A DNA stretch of 64,000 nt from Bradyrhizobium betae (GCF_008932115.1 NZ_CP044543.1:4594501-4658500), one strand, 5' to 3'. Positions 1 to 8,695 are shown, numbered from the stretch's first letter. Made by a program: numbers and translations. The notes: generated from the letters alone by a model not told the origin.

Positions 1-1
1 T

Positions 2-241
2 CGGTCCGATGTGATGCGGCGTCGGAGAGTTAGGACCACCGGTGTAGTGGTGGCTTCCTCCGTCGGAAGCGGCCTTCGGGCCCGTGTCCTCTTTCGCCCC
101 CATGTGATGCGGCACCTCGGTCTTGGGTCCGCCGGAGTAGTGGTGGCCGTTCTTTTCGTCCGGTGTCGTTGTTTGTGCGACCGCGGGCAGCGTGGCGAAG
201 CCAAGGGCGATGGTGGCGACGAGTAGTTGACGACGGATCAT
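2..241 (-). CDS. Secreted His/Gly-rich repeat protein, partial
   Basis: The reading frame opens with ATG at 241 and runs off the left edge of the window, so only the first 80 codons are seen. It begins with a clear signal peptide (MIRRQLLVATIALGFA, then an AVAQ cleavage-type site). The mature part carries two copies of a repeat: HHYSGGPKTEVPHHMG near residues 33-48 and HHYTGGPNSPTPHHIG near 63-78, joined by a charged linker. The paired histidines could bind metal, but that is inference. I do not recognise a named family; it resembles short periplasmic repeat proteins of Bradyrhizobium. Codon use is GC-rich like the neighbourhood. The antisense ORFs over it look like shadows. Confidence 0.6.
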   Translation of the reverse strand, partial: MIRRQLLVATIALGFATLPAVAQTTTPDEKNGHHYSGGPKTEVPHHMGAKEDTGPKAASDGGSHHYTGGPNSPTPHHIGP

Positions 242-530
242 GAGTCCTTCTCCCGTGTACTTTCAAGTGAAGTGAGATGAAGCTCTTAGACCGCAGATCT
301 CGCGTGAGAACCTTGATTCACATCAACAAACAGGATCGATTGTTTGCCTTCGCGCGACGCAAATTTGAGCGTGTCCTCAAGTCTCTCGGCGCGGTGAGGC
401 ACTCAGGAAAACGCGCGCGGATATGTCGCGACAACGCCCATCGGCGAGACCACGACGTGAAAGTTGATGTGGGTCAAGAAGCACAAAACACATCTGGTGT
501 ATGTTCTCAGATTGTCAGGGGAACACGCAG

Positions 531-782
531 ATGCTTTCGAGAGACTACGCCGGACATGAGGAGCGCACGCGAGAAGGCATGTCGGTCAAGGCGCGAGCCG
601 GCATAGTGCTGTTCGGATTCCTGATCGTCGCCGGAGCCCTTCTGTTCACCGAGCACCGGGCTCACGTGCTCGGCGTGTTGATCTGGCTGCCACTTCTTGC
701 TTGCCCGTTGATGCATTTTTTCATGCATGGCGGTCATCACCACGATCGACACGGCGGCAATGATGGACCGAGGTCGTCATGA
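531..782 (+). CDS. DUF2933-type small membrane protein
   Basis: An 83-aa protein with one strong membrane span (about residues 20-55, containing GFLIVAGALLFTEHRAH and LIWLPLLACPLMHFF). It ends in a His-rich tail, MHGGHHHDRHGG, which is the layout of the DUF2933 family. The ATG at 531 follows AGGGGAA at 517-523 with good spacing; an internal ATG at 579 is a second possibility. Its TGA overlaps the next ATG by 4 nt, so the two genes are probably translationally coupled. DUF2933 genes often lie near heavy-metal resistance genes. The histidine tail fits metal contact, but the function is unknown. Confidence 0.75.
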   Translation: MLSRDYAGHEERTREGMSVKARAGIVLFGFLIVAGALLFTEHRAHVLGVLIWLPLLACPLMHFFMHGGHHHDRHGGNDGPRSS

Positions 783-1459
783 GCGAAGCGACGCCGGCCT
801 ACGGCCTATGGAGCCTGGTGATCGTCAACTCGGCGATCTTCATCCTGTTCGCATACACCTTCTTCAAACCACAGACGCCGCAGGACTGGAGCTCGTTCGG
901 TGCCTTCAGCGCGTTCTTGATCGCGCTGTTCGTGGAGATGTACGGCTTTCCGCTTACCATATACTTCCTGTCGGGAGGGCTGCAGTCTCGCTTCCCCGAC
1001 GTGAATTGGTTCTCGCACGACGCCGGCCATCTTCTCGAGATGATGTTCGGCTGGAAAGCCCACCCGCATGCAGGACCATTCCATATCCTGAGCTTTCTCC
1101 TGATCGGCGCCGGCTTCCTGCTGATCTCCTCTGCCTGGAAAGTGCTCTACGAAGCGCAGCGGGTCCGTGGCATGGCCACGGCCGGCCCCTATGGCTTCGT
1201 AAGGCACCCGCAATACGTCGGGTTCATTCTTGTGATGCTCGGCTTTCTCGTCCAGTGGCCCACCATTCTCACGCTTGCGATGTTTCCGGTGCTGGCCGCC
1301 ATGTACGTGAAACTGGCCCGCAGCGAGGAGCGTGCGGTTAGGGCGCAGTTCGGGGAAGGCTACGACAAGTACGCGGCCGAGGTGCCCGGATTCATCCCGC
1401 GTATAGGTCGTGTCATCGGGCGGAACTCTTCTGACGGCTACCGACACGGGGGAGTTTGA
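779..1459 (+). CDS. Isoprenylcysteine/phospholipid methyltransferase-like membrane protein
   Basis: A 226-aa polytopic membrane protein of the ICMT/PEMT-like fold. Membrane segments are visible near residues 10-30, 42-65, 103-122 and 145-170. The C-terminal cofactor half has GPYGFVRHPQYVGF near 136-149 and a conserved acidic tail (SEERAVRAQFGEGYDKY), as expected for SAM-dependent members. Alphaproteobacteria lack prenylated CaaX proteins, so the real substrate is probably a lipid or small molecule, which the sequence does not show. It overlaps the DUF2933 gene (ATGA) and the next small gene (TGATG), giving a three-gene operon. Confidence 0.8.
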   Translation: MSEATPAYGLWSLVIVNSAIFILFAYTFFKPQTPQDWSSFGAFSAFLIALFVEMYGFPLTIYFLSGGLQSRFPDVNWFSHDAGHLLEMMFGWKAHPHAGPFHILSFLLIGAGFLLISSAWKVLYEAQRVRGMATAGPYGFVRHPQYVGFILVMLGFLVQWPTILTLAMFPVLAAMYVKLARSEERAVRAQFGEGYDKYAAEVPGFIPRIGRVIGRNSSDGYRHGGV

Positions 1460-1734
1460 TGGACGCACTGAAGGAAGGGCGCATTCTTGCGCTCGAATGC
1501 ATCATACGCAGCCAGCTCGTCGATCGCGCGTTGGAAAACAGCAGTCCCGTGACTTGGCTCCACAGGGTCCGGGATTCCATGCGGGGGCCACTTCAAGCCG
1601 CGCAAAGCGACCGTATCCCCTCGAACCAAGCGGTAGCGGAAGGAGGCAAGGCGCTGGACGAACTCTTCCGGCAGGCCGAGATAGAGGTAAACGCAAGCCT
1701 CGAGAGAACTCCCCGCGAATTTCCCTGCGATTGA
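1459..1734 (+). CDS. Hypothetical 91-aa protein
   Basis: A 91-aa soluble protein beginning MDALKEGRILALEC. Its ATG overlaps the upstream stop in TGATG, so it is likely translated by coupling with the methyltransferase-like gene. The sequence is charged and probably helical, with no signal peptide, membrane span or motif I recognise. It is included because of the overlap and the intact frame. A function cannot be given. Confidence 0.5.
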   Translation: MDALKEGRILALECIIRSQLVDRALENSSPVTWLHRVRDSMRGPLQAAQSDRIPSNQAVAEGGKALDELFRQAEIEVNASLERTPREFPCD

Positions 1735-2032
1735 AACCCTCCGGCAGAGAGGGGTGACCAGATCCAACGCCGGAACCTGTCGCGGGCGGGGCATAGCGGG
1801 GTTTTAAGCGATCGGCGTTTGCGGTCACCTCGGGGCGACGCCGTACAGGTGGGCGACGACACCACCGACACCACCATGATGATGCTCGCCCTTCGTTGCC
1901 GCAGCGGCGCGCGGAGGACGCGTCGGGGCTTCTCAACAAAAGGTGATCTGCAAGCAGATTAGAGCAACTCCAATTGAGCGGCCGGTACCCGGACGGTACC
2001 AACTTATCCTCATTGATTCAGTAGGCATCGTT

Positions 2033-3937
2033 GTGAAAGCCGGACCGTTGCGTTTCGCATTCTTCGCCGTGGTCGCTTTCGTGCTCTTGGGTGCGGCCAG
2101 GGCCGAAACCGGCGACGTCGAGACGACCTGGCGTCTGCTCGACTACATCGCGGTTGACTATGCAGGCGCGGTGGCGCACGGACAGGTGTCCAGCCCTTCG
2201 GAATATGCGGAGCAGAAAGAGTTTGCCGCTACAGTTGCCGAAAAGCTGCAGGCGCTCCCGCCGAAGCCCGAGAAGGAGACGCTCCTCGGCGAAGCCGATA
2301 GACTGAAGCGCGCGATCGCCGAAAAGGCCGAGCCCGAACAGGTTGCCGAGATCGCGCACCGCTTGGCGGCCGCGCTCCTTGCGGCCTATCCCGTGCCGCT
2401 TGCGCCGGCAAAAGCTCCTGATCTCGCGCGCGCTGCGACGCTGTACGTCCAGAATTGTGCAGCCTGCCACGGAGAGGCCGGCGACGGTCACGGCCCGGAG
2501 GCCGCCAAGCTGGATACCCCTCCCGTCGACTTCACGGATGCCGACCGTGCCCGTCAGCGCAGCGTGTTCGGACTCTATCAGGTCATTACGCAAGGGCTGG
2601 ACGGAACGGCGATGGCGAGCTTCGAAGGACTGCCGGTCGATGAGCGCTGGGCGCTGGCGTTCTACGTCGGCCAGTTTGCCTTTCCGGACGCCCCCGCGGT
2701 GGAAGGCGAACGCCTCTGGAAGAGGGATGCGTCACTTCATCGGCTTCTTCCTGACCTGAAGACGCTGATCGGAACGATGCCCGCGGCGCTCGCCGCCAAG
2801 ATCGGGCAGGACAAAGCCGACGCCCTCATCGCGTACCTGCGCCGCCATCCGGCGGCCGTCGCGCAGCAGGATGGGGCGCTATCGCTTGTCCGGACACGCT
2901 TGACGGAGAGCGTCGAGGCTGTCCGGGCGGGGGATCGCAAACGCGCTGGCGAGCTCGCATTATCCGCCTATCTGGACGGCTTCGAGCCGATCGAGCCGGC
3001 GCTGACCGCAAGCGACCGCACGCTGATGGAGCGGATCGAAGGACTGATGGGGGAGTATCGCGCGGCCGTGCAGAGTGAGACCGCAGACCTGCTCTCGGAT
3101 CGCGTTCGGGTTCTGGACGGTCTCCTCGACGACGCGCAGGCGGCGTTGTCTCCGGATGCGACGAGCTCGTTGTCGACCTTCCTCGGGGCCGCGACGATCC
3201 TGCTGCGCGAGGGTCTCGAAGCGCTCCTCATCGTGGTCGCCATGATCGCCTTTCTCCGCAAAGCCGAACGGATGGAAGTCATGCCGTACGTGCACGCGGG
3301 CTGGATCGGCGCGCTCGTCGCAGGCTTCCTCACCTGGGTCGTCGCGACCTGGGTGATCGGGATCAGCGGCACGAGCCGCGAATTGACCGAAGGGTTCGGG
3401 TCGATCTTCGCGGCGGTGGTGCTGCTGTCGATCGGCATCTGGATGCACGGCAAGGCGCAGGCGGATCAGTGGCAGCGGTATATGCGCGAAAAGATGTCGA
3501 AGGCGCTGTCCGGCGGCTCGGCCTGGTTTCTGTTAGTCCTCGCGTTCGTCGTCGTCTATCGGGAGGTGTTCGAGACCATCCTGTTCTACGCCGCACTCTG
3601 GCATCAGGGGAACGGCGGTGCGATCCTCGCCGGCGCGCTCAGCGCCTGCATTGCGCTGATGGTCATCGCATGCGCGATGCTGCGCTACAGCAGTCGGCTC
3701 CCGATCAGCAAGTTCTTCACCTACAGCTCCTGGCTCATGGCGGTTCTCACGGTCGTGCTCGCCGGCAAGGGCGTATCCGCGCTGCAGGAGGCCGGCATCG
3801 TCGGCATCGCGCCGCTGCGCGCAGTACCCCGTCTGTCGATGGTAGGTCTTTTTCCCACCGCGCAGACCGTTGCGGCCCAGATCGCGATGATAGCCGCCCT
3901 AGCTGCCGGCTTCGCGCTCAACCGCCGCAGGACCTAG
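2033..3937 (+). CDS. Cytochrome c / FTR1-family iron permease
   Basis: A 634-aa protein from the GTG at 2033, chosen because a signal peptide (KAGPLRFAFFAVVAFVLLG...ARA) follows at once; the frame is open back to 1943. The periplasmic half has a c-type heme site, CAACHGE, near residue 142. The C-terminal half is an FTR1-type permease with seven or so membrane segments and the two acidic motifs REGLEALL (about 392) and REVFETIL (about 509), which carry ferric iron in this family. Fusion of a cytochrome to FTR1 is known and suggests ferrous iron is oxidised before uptake. It stands alone, upstream of degraded DNA that holds a copy of its own sequence (4512-4588). Confidence 0.88.
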   Translation: MKAGPLRFAFFAVVAFVLLGAARAETGDVETTWRLLDYIAVDYAGAVAHGQVSSPSEYAEQKEFAATVAEKLQALPPKPEKETLLGEADRLKRAIAEKAEPEQVAEIAHRLAAALLAAYPVPLAPAKAPDLARAATLYVQNCAACHGEAGDGHGPEAAKLDTPPVDFTDADRARQRSVFGLYQVITQGLDGTAMASFEGLPVDERWALAFYVGQFAFPDAPAVEGERLWKRDASLHRLLPDLKTLIGTMPAALAAKIGQDKADALIAYLRRHPAAVAQQDGALSLVRTRLTESVEAVRAGDRKRAGELALSAYLDGFEPIEPALTASDRTLMERIEGLMGEYRAAVQSETADLLSDRVRVLDGLLDDAQAALSPDATSSLSTFLGAATILLREGLEALLIVVAMIAFLRKAERMEVMPYVHAGWIGALVAGFLTWVVATWVIGISGTSRELTEGFGSIFAAVVLLSIGIWMHGKAQADQWQRYMREKMSKALSGGSAWFLLVLAFVVVYREVFETILFYAALWHQGNGGAILAGALSACIALMVIACAMLRYSSRLPISKFFTYSSWLMAVLTVVLAGKGVSALQEAGIVGIAPLRAVPRLSMVGLFPTAQTVAAQIAMIAALAAGFALNRRRT

Positions 3938-3957
3938 GTTGGCTCGAAAATGGGAGA

Positions 3958-4177
3958 TGCCGCTCTGCCGGTGCACCCGTCTGCCACAGCGGACTTCTAG
4001 CGATTTGTGGCCGGAGATACCCGAGGCACTGCCCGATGCCCCTGTCGTCGGCGGAAACGGGGGTCATAGGGTCGGCGGCCATGGGATGGGCCTCTCGGGT
4101 TACCGCCTGACCTATTGGCCTGCTCACGACCGGAAACCGCGACGCGTCTTTGAAGAGCTCCTGGGGAACGCAAGACG
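3958..4177. repeat. Direct repeat, copy A (with 4607-4824)
   Basis: This stretch of about 220 bp lies just after the FTR1 gene and recurs at 4607-4824 at high similarity by eye. Shared blocks include GATGCCCCTGTCGTCGGCGG, CATGGGATGGGCCTCTCGGG and CCTATTGGCCTGCTCACGAC. No frame is conserved convincingly between the copies, so it is probably non-coding or decayed coding DNA. The segment after it (4178-4320), read on the minus strand, encodes a protein-like remnant (VERKLYAALRGGRVFKGDLA) that I cannot name. Confidence 0.75.
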
Positions 4178-4320
4178 TCCAGCGTCTTCGTCGATATGCC
4201 GAACCGCTGGTAGGAGACCGCGAGATCGCCCTTGAATACGCGCCCGCCGCGCAGCGCCGCGTACAGCTTGCGCTCCACGCGGGACTCGAGATCCGCCCTG
4301 GCGGTCAGGACCGGCAGAGT

Positions 4321-4510
4321 TCCTAATAAAGAAAAGTAGCTTTCTTTTATTTAGTGCTAGAAGCTAGTTAAGATTGCTTTATTAGGGCCTTAGCGATGGC
4401 CTTAAAGTAGCAGATCCGCCGCTACTCCCCGGACTAATTAGAGAACTCCAAGGATAGGATTCAGAAAACTGGATCCGATCGAAATTAGGTATTTTAATAC
4501 CCCTTCTTTC
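4321..4510. other. AT-rich patch inside GC-rich DNA
   Basis: About 190 bp of clearly AT-richer DNA lies between the two repeat copies. It contains several small inverted repeats, such as AAAGAAAAGTAGCTTTCTTT, AGTAGC...GCTACT and GGTATTTTAATACC. No ORF is evident. It is probably foreign or a decayed mobile-element end. Confidence 0.45.
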
Positions 4511-4511
4511 C

Positions 4512-4588
4512 AGACGGCGCTGACTCCGGATGCGACGAGCTCGTTGTAGACCTTCCTCGGGGCAGCCGCGACGATCCTGCTGCGCGAG
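4512..4588 (+). pseudogene. Fragment of a second FTR1 gene
   Basis: About 75 bp nearly match 3141-3215 inside the intact FTR1 permease gene, the stretch encoding SPDATSSLSTFLGAATILLRE. The copy carries an in-frame TAG and a 3-nt insertion, then breaks off into the repeat that also follows the intact gene. It therefore looks like the remains of a duplicated or recombined FTR1 locus. Confidence 0.7.
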
Positions 4589-4606
4589 AGCCGGGGGGCG
4601 GATGCC

Positions 4607-4824
4607 GCCCTGCCGGTCCACCCGTCTGCCCAAGCGGGCTTATAGCGATTTGTGGCTGGAGATACCGAGGCGCTGCCCGATGCCCCTGTCGTCGGCGGAA
4701 ACGGGGGTCCCAGGGGCGGCAGCCATGGGATGGGCCTCTCGGGTCAACCCCCTGACCTATTGGCCTGCTCACGACCGGACATCCGCGACGCGTCTTTGAA
4801 GAGCCCATGGGGAACGCAAGACGG
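4607..4824. repeat. Direct repeat, copy B (with 3958-4177)
   Basis: Second copy of the roughly 220-bp repeat. It ends with GCGACGCGTCTTTGAAGAG and GGGAACGCAAGACG, as copy A does. It lies between the FTR1 fragment and the truncated istB. The order FTR1 piece plus repeat is the same at both places, which suggests duplication of one ancestral segment followed by deletion. Confidence 0.75.
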
Positions 4825-4880
4825 CTTAGCTTCACATAGCTCCGGAAGGGCCGACCGGATGTCAAATCCAGCCGACGCGA

Positions 4881-5591
4881 GTGTTGCGTCCGTCGGCGTT
4901 GCGTCGAGTCCTGGTCTTGCCGCCGCTTGCCAAGGACATCGCCGACTTCCAGTTCGACGGCACCCCGATCAATCAGACCCTCGTCAATGATCTAGCTGGC
5001 GGCGGCTTCATTGCCCAACAACGCAACGTCGTGCTGGTTGGCGGCACCGGCACAGGCAAGACCCACCTGGCCATTGCCATCGCCAGAAGCTGCATCCGAT
5101 CCGGTGCCCGCGGCCGCTTCTTCAACGTAGTCGACCTCGTCAATCGCCTCGAGACCGAGACCCGCAATGGACGGCAAGGTCGGCTCGCCGAGCATCTGAC
5201 CAGGATGGACTTCATCGTTTTGGATGAACTCGGCTATTTGCCCTTCGCCCAGTCCGGTGGCCAGCTTCTCTTCCACCTCGTCAGCAGGCTCTATGAGCGC
5301 GCCTCCGTCATCGTGACCACCAATCTCGCCTTCGGCGAATGGCCGAGCGTGTTCGGCGACGCCAAAATGACTACCGCGCTGCTCGACCGATTGACCCATC
5401 ACTGCGACATTGTCGAGACCGGCAACGATAGCTGGCGATTCAAGAGCCGAGACGACGATCACGCCACCCGCGCTCGTCTCGCCTCCGCTATCCCGGCCAG
5501 CTCCGACGAGACGAGCGCTACCGCCAAAGCTCGCCGCGCGAAGGGGTCAAAATTGGACGCCGATGAGGGGTCAAATTTGAACGCCGATTGA
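4881..5591 (+). pseudogene. IS21-family IstB ATPase, N-terminally truncated
   Basis: From about [13 protein letters not shown] onward this matches the IstB helper ATPase of IS21-type elements. Walker [10 protein letters not shown] is at residues 54-62, Walker B is [12 protein letters not shown], and [20 protein letters not shown] follows. Normal IstB has roughly 70-80 more residues at the N-terminus; here they are missing and the ATG at 4881 is probably not a real start. No istA is left upstream. The stop lies inside the terminal repeat of the element. It is most likely not functional. Confidence 0.8.
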
Positions 5592-5593
5592 CA
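5543..5593 (+). mobile_element. Right end of an IS21-family element
   Basis: Two tandem near-copies, GGGGTCAAAATTGGACGCCG and GGGGTCAAATTTGAACGCCG, end in ATTGACA at 5593. Repeated sub-terminal blocks ending in TGACA are typical of IS21-type ends. The DNA directly after it reads as helicase coding sequence, so this is a true element boundary. The left end is lost. Confidence 0.65.
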
Positions 5594-6020
5594 CCGAGGA
5601 GCGCAGGAAAGCGCAAGACGCGGGCAAGAAGCCGCCGGAGCCGACGAGATTCATCTTCCCATCGGTCGACGGCGGGGAGATGGTGAGCAGATGGGACATA
5701 CATCGGGCACCGCCCGACATTCTGGTCACCAACGCTTCGATGTTGGGCACGATGCTGTCGCGCGAAGTGGAGGACAAGGTCTTCGAAGCGACTCGTCAGT
5801 GGCTCGCCAGCGATCCGGACTCATATTTCTTTCTCATCATCGACGAACTGCATTTGGTCCGCGGTTCGGCCGGGACCGAGGTGTCTTTCCTCATCAAGTC
5901 GCTGCTGCAGCGCCTGGGGCTCGACGACCCGGGCGAGCTTCATAAGCTGCGCATTTTGGCTTCGAGCGCATCTCTTCCGCTCGACGAGGAGAACGAACGC
6001 CACAGTCTCAGATACCTGAT
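5594..6020 (+). pseudogene. Internal fragment of a DEAD/DEAH-type helicase
   Basis: The open frame from 5596 (EERRKAQDAGKKPPEP...) to the stop at 6030 encodes a recognisable middle part of a large SF2 helicase. It shows APPDILVTNASMLGTMLSR, then the motif II-like IIDELHLVRGSAGTEVSFL and motif III-like RILASSASL. Such proteins with DELHxxRGxxGTE occur in several DNA-defence loci. Both ends are gone: the IS21 end cuts the 5' side and the neighbouring ATPase gene meets it at about 6005-6025. The ATG at 5680 is internal to the fragment and not a native start. Confidence 0.7.
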
Positions 6021-7668
6021 ACAGGCCTGACACGCGCTGCTCGTTGATTGCAGATTCGCCGCGCAGCTTGGTCAGCGCGGCGAGCGCATTTGCTCCAATG
6101 GTGGTGTAGGCAGGATCGCCAGCTCCTTGGCGTCCCAGCTCCAGTGCCTTTTTGATCACCGACCGCAGCTCAAGGCCTCGAAGCCGCTTGAACATCTCGT
6201 AGAATTCGTGGGGAGTAACCTTCGACAAAAGGGCAATGTCCTCCTCGTTCCAGCCGTGGTCCTTGGCGATCTTGAAAAGCACCTCCGCAGGATCTCGGGT
6301 GTCCGAATAAGAGTTGTACCGGTTGATTATAGCCGTCTGCAGGTCGGGGTCCTGCACCGAGAAACCCCCGCTCCGAATATCGTAGAACCCGCGAGGTTGG
6401 TCCTTATTGGCCTCCAGCCAGTCGTCGAGCACCTGCTGGGCATCTGCAGGTTTGCCCATACGCTTGAGGAACATGATCGCGCCATCCACGTAGTTGACCG
6501 GCGTATGGTCGGGGTACGTCTTCACCGCGTGGATAAGGCCTTTGCAAACCTCGTCCATGTTATCGTCGAACGAATCGCGGTAGGCGTCCCAAGGTCCTTG
6601 GACGGCGTGGCGCAGGCCTTCATTCTTGTAGTTGTCGTCAAGCTTCCTAGCTTCTTCGATGAGCTCGTCACGATCGATGAAACCTTTCTGGATGCCATCC
6701 AGCAGAACGCGGTCGAGGGCATCCACTAGTCCGAAAGGATAGGCCTCAAGTAGGTCGTCCAGCTTCTTCTGGTCCTCGGTGAGCTTTCGGTCGTTTAGCG
6801 CATAGCGAGACTTGTAGCGTTCGTTGAGCGTGTAGCGCAGCAGTTCGTCCTGCTTGGCGTAGACGCACCAACCGAAGAGAACCAAACTTGAGATCGCTTG
6901 CGCCAAAACACGCGGGTCAAAACCGGTGAGGTGAGGGCGCACATCGTTTACCAGCCGCTCGATTTTCTTAAGGATGCGGATGTTAGCGATCTCAAGCTTC
7001 TGGCAATTCTCCCGCATCAATTCGTCGGAGGTGTCGGTACCCTTGAAGGCGATCTGGCACGCCTCCGCCGATGTGGGTTCAAAGAGCAGGGAGGTGTCTA
7101 TGACCTTCTCGCTGTATTTATCGAAGGCTTCGCGATCACCGGTCTTGTCCAGCTCATCTTCATTCAGGATGAGGACGATTTTGCATTTGCGCCGTTCCTT
7201 TAGGAGGGAAGCGAGCCCGAGGATGTCGATTACCCGAAGCTTCTCGCCCTTCCGCTCAATATCATCGATGCAGATGATGTAATTGCGCACGGATAGGAAT
7301 GCGGCCTGCTCGGCGATGGTGGTAAGACCTGGCTTGACGACCCCGAGAGCCTTCGCGCCGAACGATTTGAGGTTTTCGCCCAACGTCTCCATCGTCGGGC
7401 CCGTAGCGATGCTCGTTATCGGAATGGCATTCTCGAAAGTCGAGAGTTTGAAGCGGTCGAGGGTATCGAGGCCGAACAAGGAGACGTAAGAGTACGACTG
7501 GAGCGCAACATCCTTGCCCACCTCTTTGAGTAGGCTCTCCCACGTGTAGGTTTTCCCTACACCCCACTTACCTCGGATGCAAAGCACCTCCGGCGTGGGG
7601 TCCTTGAGAAAGCGGATGATTTCCTTGCGGAGCAAGACGAGGGCTGTCGGCTTTTCTTTTCTAGCCAT
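5821..7668 (-). CDS. KAP-like P-loop ATPase, C-terminus replaced
   Basis: The frame gives 615 aa. The first ~550 residues form a coherent protein with Walker A GKWGVGKT at 33-40, Walker B IICIDDIER at 131-139 and sensor-like KIVLILNEDEL soon after. This layout resembles KAP-type NTPases. From about 6025 downward the frame reads the antisense of the helicase fragment, so the last ~65 residues are not native and the true C-terminus is lost. It starts 7 nt after the SIR2-like gene and is the third gene of the operon. In defence loci such ATPases act as sensors or signal-transducing partners; that role is inferred here. Confidence 0.7.
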   Translation of the reverse strand: MARKEKPTALVLLRKEIIRFLKDPTPEVLCIRGKWGVGKTYTWESLLKEVGKDVALQSYSYVSLFGLDTLDRFKLSTFENAIPITSIATGPTMETLGENLKSFGAKALGVVKPGLTTIAEQAAFLSVRNYIICIDDIERKGEKLRVIDILGLASLLKERRKCKIVLILNEDELDKTGDREAFDKYSEKVIDTSLLFEPTSAEACQIAFKGTDTSDELMRENCQKLEIANIRILKKIERLVNDVRPHLTGFDPRVLAQAISSLVLFGWCVYAKQDELLRYTLNERYKSRYALNDRKLTEDQKKLDDLLEAYPFGLVDALDRVLLDGIQKGFIDRDELIEEARKLDDNYKNEGLRHAVQGPWDAYRDSFDDNMDEVCKGLIHAVKTYPDHTPVNYVDGAIMFLKRMGKPADAQQVLDDWLEANKDQPRGFYDIRSGGFSVQDPDLQTAIINRYNSYSDTRDPAEVLFKIAKDHGWNEEDIALLSKVTPHEFYEMFKRLRGLELRSVIKKALELGRQGAGDPAYTTIGANALAALTKLRGESAINEQRVSGLYQVSETVAFVLLVERKRCARSQNAQLMKLARVVEPQALQQRLDEERHLGPGRTADQMQFVDDEKEI

Positions 7669-7675
7669 GGACTAC

Positions 7676-8695
7676 CTAAAGGGCGGTAATGCGGGTAAGG
7701 GCCATTCGGCCGTCATGGAAGAAGCGCTCGAGTTTCATCAGCTCCACCATGTCCCGACCGGATAACGTGTTCCGTATCGATCGCCTGGAAGCGCCTACGA
7801 TTGCATTCTTGATCTGCTGCCCGGGATTGACCGGTAGGGCCGGATTGGAGCCGATGGCCTTTGCGCCGTCAGGCCCAACCAGAAACAGCTTGAGGCCGCG
7901 CTTCTCGACGGCATTGAATATCACCCGGTTGATATGTGCATCGGCAAAGCTGTAGCCAATCACCATGAGGCGGGCCATCGGCATGTTGAGCCACCACTCG
8001 AATTGTGCGTGGTAGGCTTCAAGAAGCGGGTGTTTGCCGATGTCGGCTTCCTTATCCCCGCCCAAGATCAGCATCATGTCCCGACCGTCCTTGATGTCGA
8101 TCGAGCCGTGCAGCTTGTAATAGGGCTGTAGATTACGCGTGGGCGAAAAGTCGTCGCCGGCCTTGAACAACGGAATTCGAGAAGCGAGGGAGCCAAACGT
8201 CAGGGTGTCCATGGCCGGCACCAGCCCAGGACGGTGGGCGCCGACGTTCCGTGGACCCTGATAGGTGTTCTTCGCAAAATCAGTATCGGTCACAACCGGC
8301 AGGTAGTGAGTCTCGAGCAAAGTATCTTGGTTAAGCGTGAAAATCGCGTCGAATCGGGTGAGAAAGCGAATGACGCCAAGCCGCGGGTCTTCAAACGCCT
8401 CGTCGAACTTCGATTGGCTAAAGGCCAGCCACATGTCGCCAAACATGCGCCGGACGGCGGTGGTCAAGTTGCGCAGGTCCTGCTCCCCCTGTGGGGTATA
8501 GTTCTCCTCGAACTCCTTCCTCAACCGAGCAAGGGTCGCTTCGAAGCCTAGGTGCTGGTCGGCCCACAGGATCTTGCGAAGATCCTCGTCGTCCTCGGTA
8601 ACGCCCAACAGGTATTCGAACGCCTCGCTCGCGAGGTATCCGCCCCAGTTGTACGAAAAGCCGGCGCCGGTCAGCAAAATGTGAGGGATCATCAT
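7676..8695 (-). CDS. SIR2-like domain protein, candidate defence effector
   Basis: A 339-aa protein with the marks of the SIR2-like (SIR2_2) fold: GAGFS at 10-14, TLNQD at 120-124 (the NAD-site Asn/Asp), LHGSID at 195-200 with the likely catalytic His196, and VIGYSFADAHIN at 245-256. Proteins of this class in phage defence (for example ThsA and SIR2-HerA systems) break down NAD+ after infection. That activity is inferred. ATGA couples it to the upstream small gene, and the ATPase gene follows after 7 nt, so the three are one operon. The gene itself looks intact. Confidence 0.82.
   Translation of the reverse strand: MMIPHILLTGAGFSYNWGGYLASEAFEYLLGVTEDDEDLRKILWADQHLGFEATLARLRKEFEENYTPQGEQDLRNLTTAVRRMFGDMWLAFSQSKFDEAFEDPRLGVIRFLTRFDAIFTLNQDTLLETHYLPVVTDTDFAKNTYQGPRNVGAHRPGLVPAMDTLTFGSLASRIPLFKAGDDFSPTRNLQPYYKLHGSIDIKDGRDMMLILGGDKEADIGKHPLLEAYHAQFEWWLNMPMARLMVIGYSFADAHINRVIFNAVEKRGLKLFLVGPDGAKAIGSNPALPVNPGQQIKNAIVGASRRSIRNTLSGRDMVELMKLERFFHDGRMALTRITAL

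Noticed and set aside
277..606. 109-aa plus-strand ORF
   Set aside because: No ribosome site, no protein-like pattern, and it overlaps the better DUF2933 frame.
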